From NCBI GenBank assembly GCA_047516825.1, contig JAKZUA010000005.1, positions 1 to 12,770 on the forward strand: DNA of 12,770 bases. The letters are read 5' to 3'. Below the pieces are notes generated by a model, which searched no databases, was not told where the DNA came from, and was given only the letters and a program-made list of their open reading frames with translations. Every line of letters begins with the position of its first letter. Position 1 is the first letter of the stretch. The translations under genes and the position numbers were made by a program. This document shows, piece by piece, positions 7,106 through 12,770 of this stretch. The DNA comes from JADFQT01 sp047516825. GTDB lineage: Bacteria > Chloroflexota > Dehalococcoidia > Lucifugimonadales > UBA3495.

Positions 7106-8485
7106 TTACATGACGTTCCAGCTGGGGTTTTCGCCAGCCGCCTTTTCCAGGATGCCCACCAGCTGATCTCGTACTGCCGGGGCAACGAAGAACACGGGCA
7201 TCAACAGCTGCTCCTCATCCGGGATGATGCCCTCCTCCAGGGCCAATTTAGTCAGGTCAGACCCAGGCAGCAGCCGGTTCCCCACCCGCATGGTCACGTG
7301 CGCCGCCCGATCTGCCGACGCGGTATGAGAGAGGAACTCCAGCTTGCCAGATACCGTGCCCTGGGTCTCGCCGGGCTCTCCGAACCCCTGAGTTATGCTG
7401 TAGGCCAGTCCTTGGCTATGGCATAGGTCGCATAGCTCCCGAATCTGGCCGATAGCTACCGACAGCTGCCGTTGCCGAGCCGTCTCCTCTTTTTGAGCCG
7501 CTTGGGCCGGTATTCCCGGTCCGCCAATCAACACCATCTGGCAGCCCGACTGAACCATCAGCGATACCAATTCCTGGTCCGACCCGTCCGCGCGCAAGTT
7601 GGTGTTCCACTTAATGTCCAGATGCTCCGCCAGCAGACCCCGGCAGAGTTCCTTGGCGAAGTCCGGCGGGCTGCTGAATGCCTGGTCGATGAAGAAAAAC
7701 TCCCGCAGATTGTGCTGACGCTGCAGCCGCTTCACCTCGGTGATTACCTGCTCCACCGAATGAGAAATCCGAAACTGGGACTCCTGGTCCGCTCCAGCCT
7801 TCCCTTCGGTAGGGGCTGCGACCGTGGATGAGTACCAACCCAGCTTGGTGATGACGCCTACACCGAATCCGGCTTGGCGGTACTGGTCCAGGTCCAAGTC
7901 GTCAAGACGGGGCGGCCTGCTTAATCCTGAGGAAGCCCGGTGGGGCGCCGTTTTGACCGTCCCGTTCTCCCGGTAAATCACGCCGGACAACTGGGACAAG
8001 TCTTTCAGCACGTCCCCAGATATTCCGGAACCGCCGGAAACCCCCTTGCTCTGCAGCAGGTCGGCCAGCTCGGCAAAAGTTTCGGCGGCGTCTCCCGCCA
8101 ATCCAAGATCCGGCTCCAGATATTCGAAACACTCCTGGGGCAAGGTGCTGAAGGCCGGGCCGCCGCAGGCAATGGCGGCGTCGCAGCAGCCGCGGACTTT
8201 CTGAATGACATCTCTGGTTATGGGCAGGGCCGACTGGGGATTGACGTAGCTCCCGTTATCCAGGTTTCGGATTGAGATTCCAACCAGCTCCGGCTGAAAT
8301 TCCCGCACCGTGGCCTCGGTTTGGCCCAGGTAATCATCGGCGAACATCAGGTCGAGGATCTTCAGCGGGTGGCGCTCCGCATCTATGTACGCCGCCACGT
8401 AGGCCAGGCCGATGGGAAGCGGGCGCACCCCTTGGCGGCTCATCCAGCGGTTGTGGCGGTTGGTGGCTATCAGCAATATGCGCAT
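7106..8485 (-). CDS. B12-binding/radical-SAM-like protein lacking the cluster cysteines
   Basis: A 459-aa protein with the two-domain plan of cobalamin-binding radical SAM proteins. Residues 1 to about 145 resemble a B12-binding Rossmann domain: MRILLIATN, PIGLAYVAAYI, VGISIRN and CGGPAFSTLPQECFEYL...GLAGDAAETFAEL. A DxHxxG lower-ligand motif is not visible. Residues about 190-400 follow the radical SAM barrel: VITKLGWYSSTVAAP where GCxxxCxxC is expected, the SVEQVITEVKRL helix, FFFIDQAFS, NTNLRAD, and SGCQMVLIGGPG where a GxES-like motif is usual. The three cluster cysteines are replaced by Trp217, Thr221 and Ala224 at exactly the CX3CX2C spacing, so a [4Fe-4S] cluster and SAM cleavage are unlikely. 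The frame is intact and full length. The start ATG has GAGGAG nine bases upstream. The function is unknown; a cobalamin-binding pseudoenzyme is my best reading. Confidence 0.8.
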   Translation of the reverse strand: MRILLIATNRHNRWMSRQGVRPLPIGLAYVAAYIDAERHPLKILDLMFADDYLGQTEATVREFQPELVGISIRNLDNGSYVNPQSALPITRDVIQKVRGCCDAAIACGGPAFSTLPQECFEYLEPDLGLAGDAAETFAELADLLQSKGVSGGSGISGDVLKDLSQLSGVIYRENGTVKTAPHRASSGLSRPPRLDDLDLDQYRQAGFGVGVITKLGWYSSTVAAPTEGKAGADQESQFRISHSVEQVITEVKRLQRQHNLREFFFIDQAFSSPPDFAKELCRGLLAEHLDIKWNTNLRADGSDQELVSLMVQSGCQMVLIGGPGIPAQAAQKEETARQRQLSVAIGQIRELCDLCHSQGLAYSITQGFGEPGETQGTVSGKLEFLSHTASADRAAHVTMRVGNRLLPGSDLTKLALEEGIIPDEEQLLMPVFFVAPAVRDQLVGILEKAAGENPSWNVM

Positions 8486-8785
8486 GTCGTCTCGCTCCTC
8501 GGCCGGCTACCAAGTAGGGTGGCAGTCGGCTTCCTGTTGGGGGCGGTCCCAATATAGCATATAGCCATTCCAGCCGGAACCAATTCGGAAGCCTGACCAA
8601 TAGACGAGCGGGAACCCGGGTCTGGGACGGTAGCTTTTTATAAGCCGGGGTTGCCGCTGGCCTTGCGTCCCCTTCTGTCCAGAGTTATCATGCTAGCCGT
8701 CATCAGAATCCCCAACCCAGCGCCTTATGCTCTAGCTTTAACCTAACTTTCCGGCCCTGGTTGGCGGTAGGAACGGAGTCCTGGA
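8486..8785. other. Divergent intergenic region between the radical-SAM-like gene and gcvT
   Basis: No gene is seen in these 300 bases. An AT-rich patch at about 8551-8584 contains minus-strand -10-like words (TATATT, TATGCT) and probably drives the radical-SAM-like gene, but no good -35 fits. A plus-strand promoter candidate for gcvT lies at 8663-8691. I looked for the conserved core of a glycine riboswitch, which often precedes gcv operons, and did not find one. Confidence 0.45.
8663..8691 (+). promoter_or_regulatory. Candidate promoter for gcvT
   Basis: TTGCGT (8663-8668, three of six match) is separated by 17 bases from TATCAT (8686-8691, five of six match). A transcript from here would have a leader of about 90 bases before the TTG start of gcvT. 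The match is moderate and depends on spacing. Confidence 0.33.
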
Positions 8786-9913
8786 TTGCCCGAGACTAAT
8801 CGGCGCACAACCCTGTATGACGCCCATGTTTCCGCTGGGGCCAAAATGGTCCCTTTCGGCGGCTGGGATATGCCGGTGCAGTACTCCGGCATTCTATCCG
8901 AAGTCAAAGCGGTGCGGACCGGAACCGGCCTATTCGATGTTTCCCACATGGGGCGGGTGTACCTATCCGGTCCCCGGGCGGGTGAACTCCTGGACTGGGT
9001 TCTGACCGGCTCGGCCACCTCTTTAAGGATTGGACGCGCCCGGTACTGCTTGATCTGCAACGAAGCCGGCGGAGTCATTGACGACACGATCTTCTATCGG
9101 CTGGATGAGCAGCGTTATCTGCTGGTGCCCAACGCCGGTAATCGGGAGGAAGTGGTTGCCTGGTTGGAGCAGTGGCTGGAACAAAGGTTCGTTGGTGGCT
9201 GCGAAATTGAGGACCGGACGCTGGAAACCGGCCTGCTGGCAGTGCAGGGTCCGGAGGCAGCCCCTCTGGTGGACCAGCTTTGCACCTTAGCTGACGGGAC
9301 CAGTCCTTCTGGGCTTCGCATGTTCACCTGGGGATCGGGTGTTTGGACTGCCGGTGGGCTGCGGGAGAAGGCCCTTTTTCTGGGACGTACCGGATACACC
9401 GGAGAAGACGGCTTCGAAATGGTGGTGGATGCCGCCGATGCCCAAACCGCGTGGAACTTGCTGGTCGGTCATGGTGCTACTCCCTGCGGCCTGGGCGCTC
9501 GGGATGTTCTCCGGCTGGAGGCTGGTTTGCCCCTGCACGGACATGAAATCGACCCAGAAACCAGTCCAATGGAAGCCGGGCTGGAGCGTTTTGTGCGCCA
9601 GGAAGGAGAATTTCTGGGAGCCGGGGCCTTGCGGAAACAGCGCGAGGACGGCGTGGCAAGGAAACTGGCGGGATTGCAGCTGTCGGGACGTAGCGCGCCC
9701 AGGGCCGATTATCCCATCCTGTATCAGGGCGACCCAGTGGGCCGGGTAACCAGCGGGAGCTACTCGCCCACCCTTGACAGTAGCATTGCGATGGGCTACG
9801 TTTTGGTGCGTTACGCGGACCCGGGTCAAAAGTTGGACGTTGACATCCGAGGTCGCTCCACTCCGGTGGAAGTTGTAGCCTTGCCCTTCTATACCAGACG
9901 CCGCGGGTCTTAG
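8786..9913 (+). CDS. gcvT: Glycine cleavage system T protein (aminomethyltransferase)
   Basis: Transfers the aminomethyl carbon from the lipoyl arm of GcvH to tetrahydrofolate, releasing ammonia and giving 5,10-methylene-THF. The 375-aa length fits the family. Signatures in order are LYDAHVSAGAKMVPFGGWDMPVQY (10-33), DVSHMG (51-56), GGVIDDTIFYR with the conserved Asp pair at 99-100, RTGYTGEDGFE (201-211) and GLGARDVLRLEAGLPLHG (235-252), which together define folate-binding GcvT. The YgfZ- and sarcosine-dehydrogenase-type relatives are excluded by length and by the N-terminal block. The start is TTG with ggag (8775-8778) seven bases upstream. It is the first gene of the gcv locus, separated from gcvH by 252 bases containing repeats. 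Confidence 0.97.
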   Translation: MPETNRRTTLYDAHVSAGAKMVPFGGWDMPVQYSGILSEVKAVRTGTGLFDVSHMGRVYLSGPRAGELLDWVLTGSATSLRIGRARYCLICNEAGGVIDDTIFYRLDEQRYLLVPNAGNREEVVAWLEQWLEQRFVGGCEIEDRTLETGLLAVQGPEAAPLVDQLCTLADGTSPSGLRMFTWGSGVWTAGGLREKALFLGRTGYTGEDGFEMVVDAADAQTAWNLLVGHGATPCGLGARDVLRLEAGLPLHGHEIDPETSPMEAGLERFVRQEGEFLGAGALRKQREDGVARKLAGLQLSGRSAPRADYPILYQGDPVGRVTSGSYSPTLDSSIAMGYVLVRYADPGQKLDVDIRGRSTPVEVVALPFYTRRRGS

Positions 9914-9992
9914 TAAGAGTGCGTTTAAAAAGTCTGGCTCAGTGTCCAGGCTAGAATCAAAGAATATGCATCCTGGTATGGCCTGATTAGAG

Positions 9993-10066
9993 CCCCTTCT
10001 CCCTTGATGGGAGAAGGTTGGGATGAGGGTGATACCCCTCACCTCAATCCTCTGATGGGAGAGGAT
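9993..10066. repeat. Palindromic repeat with nested hairpins between gcvT and gcvH
   Basis: One hairpin pairs ccttctccc (9995-10003) with gggagaagg (10009-10017) around ttgat. A second pairs atcctct (10047-10053) with agaggat (10060-10066). The middle section is itself loosely self-complementary (gagggt 10025-10030 against acccctc 10034-10040), so the whole can fold as a larger imperfect palindrome. The layout and the ttgatgggaga word match a non-coding repeat type common in environmental bacterial genomes. It could reduce read-through from gcvT or protect transcript ends. Confidence 0.75.
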
Positions 10067-10117
10067 GCCGAAGCCTAGAACGGGATGACAGCCTAAGCCA
10101 AGAAGTCAGAGAACTTT

Positions 10118-10148
10118 TTAAACACCCCATAATTTAAACACCCCATAA
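10118..10148 (+). repeat. 16-bp tandem repeat directly upstream of gcvH
   Basis: The 15-base word ttaaacaccccataa occurs exactly twice, at 10118-10132 and 10134-10148, a period of 16 bases. The second copy abuts the gcvH ribosome binding site (aggagg, 10150-10155). The first copy also contributes a -10-like cataat (10128-10133). It could be a binding site for a regulator or a simple local duplication. Confidence 0.85.
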
Positions 10149-10165
10149 CAGGAGGTTTCAGTAAG

Positions 10166-10555
10166 TTGAGTCCCGACGACCGCAAGTACACCCAGGAGCA
10201 CGAATGGGTCAAGGTGGAAAACGCAGAAAGGGGACAAGCCCTGGTGGGAATTACCGATTATGCCCAGGATCAGCTGGGAGATGTGGTTTATTTGGATTTG
10301 CCCCAAGCCGGTTCTTCAGTGATGCAACAGGACAAGATGGGCGAGGTAGAGTCGGTCAAAGCCGTTTCCGACATTTTCTCTCCGGTCAGCGGACAGGTCA
10401 TGGAGGTTAACACCGACCTGCTGGACCATCCGGAGCGGGTTAACGAGGACCCCTTCGGGCAGGGTTGGCTGATTCGGGTCACCATGTCCAGCGCCGGTGA
10501 ACTGGACGGCCTCATGTCGGCCGACGAGTACGAATCCTACATCAGCGGCCTGTAA
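10166..10555 (+). CDS. gcvH: Glycine cleavage system H protein
   Basis: Lipoyl carrier of the glycine cleavage complex, shuttling the aminomethyl group from the P protein to GcvT. The 129-aa sequence shows the family pattern: KYTQEHEWVKVE near the N-terminus, VGITDYAQDQLGDVVYLDLP (27-46), and the lipoylation motif GEVESVKAVSDIFSPVSG, with the modified lysine at Lys65. VNEDPFGQGWLIRV and the C-terminal LMSADEYESYI are also typical. The start is TTG with a strong aggagg (10150-10155) ten bases upstream. It follows the 16-bp tandem repeat and precedes gcvPA by 90 bases. Confidence 0.98.
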   Translation: MSPDDRKYTQEHEWVKVENAERGQALVGITDYAQDQLGDVVYLDLPQAGSSVMQQDKMGEVESVKAVSDIFSPVSGQVMEVNTDLLDHPERVNEDPFGQGWLIRVTMSSAGELDGLMSADEYESYISGL

Positions 10556-10645
10556 TCCCCCTCATGTTTGCCATCCCACGCCTGTCTAGTTCCGGCGGCC
10601 CACCTCTGGTCAATTCTCTAGCCAATATCCGGGCTTCCCAATTCT

Positions 10646-11995
10646 ATGAGTAACACCCACTTTCAATCCCACTATATCCCCAATACTGAGCAGGAACAGG
10701 CCGAGATGCTGGCGGCCATCGGCGTCAGCTCGGTCGATGATCTTTTCCTGGACATCCCGGAGGAATTCCGAAACCCAAGTCTGGACCTGCCCGCACCACT
10801 TTCCGAACTGGAGATCCAGAAAGAGCTGACCGGATTCGCCGCGCAGAACCGGCCCTTGGGCAGTGGCCCGTCCTTTTTGGGCGCCGGCTCCTATCTCCAT
10901 TTCATTCCGGCCATCGTCAAGGCTTTGATGACCCGGGGCGAGTTCCTCACCGCCTACACGCCCTACCAGCCCGAGGTAAGCCAAGGCACATTGCAGGTCA
11001 TTTACGAGTTCCAGAGCTTGATCGCCAACCTGTTTGAGATGGAGGTGGCCAACGCCGGGATGTATGACGGCGCCACCAGCCTGGCCGAAGGGGTTCTGAT
11101 GGCTTGCCGGGTGACCCAGCGGCATCAGGTGGCGATTGCCGACACCTTGTCTCCGGATTACCTGAAGGTGATTCAGACCTATTGCCAGGCTCAGGGAATT
11201 GAGATTCAGCTGACCCGGGCCGCGGACCCGGAGGTTACCGGAGAGACCGCATGCCTGGTGGTCCAATATCCCAACTTTTACGGATACTTGGAAGACCTAT
11301 CCAGGCTCAGCGATCAGGCCCACGGGCCGGGCGCCTTGCTGGTAGTTTCGACCGACCCAATGGCATTGGGGATGTTTCAGCCTCCCGGCCATTACGACGC
11401 CGACATTGTCACCGGCGAGGGGCAGCCCTTAGGCATTCCTCCCAGCTTTGGCGGGCCCTATCTGGGTCTTTTCACCACCAAGCAGCAGTATATCCGGCAA
11501 ATGCCCAGCCGTCTGGTGGGCAAAACCGTCGACAGCCAGGGACGCACCGGCTACGTGCTGACCCTTCAGACCAGGGAGCAGCACATACGGCGAGAGCGGG
11601 CTACCAGCAACATCTGCACCAATGAAGCCCTTTACGCCCTGGCTGCCACCATCTATCTGGCGGCGATGGGCAAGCAAGGATTACGACAAATCGCCGAGCT
11701 GTGCTATCACAAGGCTCACTACGCTGCCGCCAAAATTGCCGAGCTGCCCGGCTATTCCCTACCCATGTCCGGCACCTTCTTCCAGGAGTTTGTCATCCAG
11801 TGTCCCGACTCTCCGGCGCGGATCAACGGGAGGCTGCTGGAGCAAAACATCCTCGGGGGCTGGGACCTCACCGCCGATTCCAACGGCACTACTCCAGCCT
11901 CGGGTCCCGATCAGGGAATGTTGCTCTGTGTGACGGAGATGAATTTCAAAGAAGACATAGACTGCCTGGTTTCGGCACTGGGAGAGTTCAGCTAA
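10646..11995 (+). CDS. gcvPA: Glycine dehydrogenase (decarboxylating) subunit 1
   Basis: Alpha subunit of the two-subunit P protein, which with GcvPB decarboxylates glycine using PLP and loads the residue on lipoyl-GcvH. The 449-aa length is standard. Recognisable blocks are FLGAGSYLHFIP (77-88), RGEFLTAYTPYQPEVSQGT (97-115) and AGMYDGATSLAEG (137-149), all hallmarks of GcvPA. A later ERATSNICTNEAL segment is also typical of the family. The alpha subunit lacks the PLP lysine, which is in GcvPB. There is no clear ribosome site before the ATG. The stop codon overlaps the start of gcvPB by one base (TAATG), implying translational coupling. Confidence 0.97.
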   Translation: MSNTHFQSHYIPNTEQEQAEMLAAIGVSSVDDLFLDIPEEFRNPSLDLPAPLSELEIQKELTGFAAQNRPLGSGPSFLGAGSYLHFIPAIVKALMTRGEFLTAYTPYQPEVSQGTLQVIYEFQSLIANLFEMEVANAGMYDGATSLAEGVLMACRVTQRHQVAIADTLSPDYLKVIQTYCQAQGIEIQLTRAADPEVTGETACLVVQYPNFYGYLEDLSRLSDQAHGPGALLVVSTDPMALGMFQPPGHYDADIVTGEGQPLGIPPSFGGPYLGLFTTKQQYIRQMPSRLVGKTVDSQGRTGYVLTLQTREQHIRRERATSNICTNEALYALAATIYLAAMGKQGLRQIAELCYHKAHYAAAKIAELPGYSLPMSGTFFQEFVIQCPDSPARINGRLLEQNILGGWDLTADSNGTTPASGPDQGMLLCVTEMNFKEDIDCLVSALGEFS

Positions 11996-12770
11996 TGCAG
12001 ACCGGCGGCAGCCGGAGCACCGGCAAGCTTTTGATGGACCGGAGTTCCCCCGGACGCATGGGCGTGGTTCCGCCTCCACTGGACGTGCCAGCCCAGGAAA
12101 TGCCGGACCTGGCTCTGTTGCGCAAGAATTTGGACTTGCCCGAGGTTTCCGAGCCGGAGGTGGTCCAGTATTTCACCAACCTGAGCCAACAGAACTTCTC
12201 CATCGACACCCAGTTCTATCCCCTGGGCAGCTGTACCATGAAGTACAACCCCAAGATTAACGACGAAGTTTCCTTTTTGCCCGGATTCGCCGGTATTCAT
12301 CCCCGGCAGCCGGTCGAGACCTGCCAGGGCGCGCTGGAAGTCCTGTACCGCCTCCAGGAGTTCCTGGCCCGCATATCCGGTATGTCGGCGGTGAGCCTGG
12401 CAACGCTGGCCGGAGCCCAAGGCGAGTTGGCCGGCGTGCTGATGATGCGCGCTTACCATCAGTCCAGAGGAGATACTGGGCGTACCAAGATGGCAATACC
12501 CGACAGCGCCCACGGCACTAACCCGTCTTCTGCATCGATGGCCGGATTCGACGTGGTCACTCTGCCCTCGGACCAAGCCGGCAACGTTGACCTGGAAGCG
12601 CTTCACGAGCTGGCTGGCCCGGACTTGGCCGGGGTCATGATCACCCTGCCCAGCACCCTGGGCATATTCGACACCAACATTGTTGAGGTCTGTCGCGTGG
12701 TCCATGAAGCCGGCGGATTGGTATATGGTGACGGCGCCAACATGAATGCTCTGTTGGGCCGGGTCAAGCT
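11995..12770 (+). CDS. gcvPB: Glycine dehydrogenase (decarboxylating) subunit 2, partial
   Basis: Catalytic PLP-binding subunit of the P protein. An open frame of 258 codons runs from the ATG at 11995 off the right edge without a stop, so the C-terminal part is missing. Diagnostic segments are FSIDTQFYPLGSCTMKYNPK (68-87), PDSAHGTNPSSASMAG (169-184), PSTLGIFD (219-226) and GDGANMNALLG (245-255). The PLP-lysine region (usually LHKTF) would lie beyond the window. The segment SLATLAGAQGE (134-144) differs from the usual LQPAAGAHGE, with Gln142 in place of the common His. The start overlaps the gcvPA stop by one base. The identity is secure. Confidence 0.96.
   Translation, partial: MQTGGSRSTGKLLMDRSSPGRMGVVPPPLDVPAQEMPDLALLRKNLDLPEVSEPEVVQYFTNLSQQNFSIDTQFYPLGSCTMKYNPKINDEVSFLPGFAGIHPRQPVETCQGALEVLYRLQEFLARISGMSAVSLATLAGAQGELAGVLMMRAYHQSRGDTGRTKMAIPDSAHGTNPSSASMAGFDVVTLPSDQAGNVDLEALHELAGPDLAGVMITLPSTLGIFDTNIVEVCRVVHEAGGLVYGDGANMNALLGRVK

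Noticed and set aside
7106..8485. Radical-SAM-like gene as a pseudogene
   Set aside because: The frame is uninterrupted over the full family length, has a good ribosome site and keeps many conserved segments. The loss is confined to cluster and SAM-contact residues.
8486..8785. Glycine riboswitch upstream of gcvT
   Set aside because: I searched the leader for the conserved aptamer core and paired stems and saw neither.
9287..10042. Minus-strand frame of 251 codons opposite gcvT
   Set aside because: It is antisense to conserved gcvT codons and extends into a palindromic repeat. The composition is not protein-like and no motif is recognisable.
10610..11266. Minus-strand frame of 218 codons opposite gcvPA
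   Set aside because: It is an antisense shadow of gcvPA. The sense frame carries all the family signatures.
11992..12705. Minus-strand frame of 237 codons opposite gcvPB
   Set aside because: It is an antisense shadow of the partial gcvPB gene, which has clear GcvPB motifs in the sense frame.
1..12770. CRISPR array, tRNA, rRNA or insertion sequence
   Set aside because: No regularly spaced direct repeats, cloverleaf-like segments, rRNA sequence or transposase-like frames were seen.

Overview
This is a GC-rich bacterial chromosomal window carrying mostly housekeeping and amino-acid metabolism genes, packed on both strands with short intergenic gaps. Three features suggest a Chloroflexota bacterium of the Dehalococcoidia/SAR202 kind. 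They are the split glycine decarboxylase (separate gcvPA and gcvPB), the mix of a DAO-type flavin oxidase, a PPOX-fold protein and a B12/radical-SAM-like protein, and short hairpin repeats of the type scattered through environmental genomes. The assignment is inferred from gene content and was not tested by any search.

Layout from left to right. Positions 1-269 hold no recognisable gene but carry a composite repeat. argS (arginyl-tRNA synthetase) lies on the minus strand at 270-2003. A gene-free stretch of about 420 bases follows, with a second copy of the repeat. A peptidase S51/cyanophycinase-like gene (2422-3108, +) converges on hisIE (3140-3775, -), which is the downstream gene of a minus-strand hisF-hisIE pair. 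hisF is divergent from a GlcG/HbpS-family gene (4821-5219, +), and both have plausible promoters in the shared gap. A long hairpin repeat at 5259-5312 separates that gene from a convergent block of minus-strand genes: a B12-binding/radical-SAM-like protein (7106-8485), a PPOX-family protein (6580-6996) and a DAO-family FAD oxidase resembling sarcosine oxidase beta subunit (5356-6528). From 8786 to the right edge is a glycine cleavage locus on the plus strand: gcvT, gcvH, gcvPA and gcvPB. gcvPB is cut by the window end. The locus is interrupted by a palindromic repeat and a 16-bp tandem repeat between gcvT and gcvH.

How the genes work together. GcvT, GcvH and GcvPA/PB are three of the four glycine cleavage components; the L protein (lipoamide dehydrogenase) is not in the window. 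HisF and HisIE catalyse linked steps of histidine synthesis. The flavin oxidase could feed glycine into the cleavage system if its substrate is sarcosine or another N-methylglycine, but that is inference. The most unusual item is the radical-SAM-like protein at 7106-8485. Its fold and length are intact, but all three cysteines expected in the CX3CX2C cluster motif are replaced (W217, T221, A224), and the usual SAM-contacting GxES-like motif also looks lost. It therefore looks like a maintained pseudoenzyme rather than a decayed gene.
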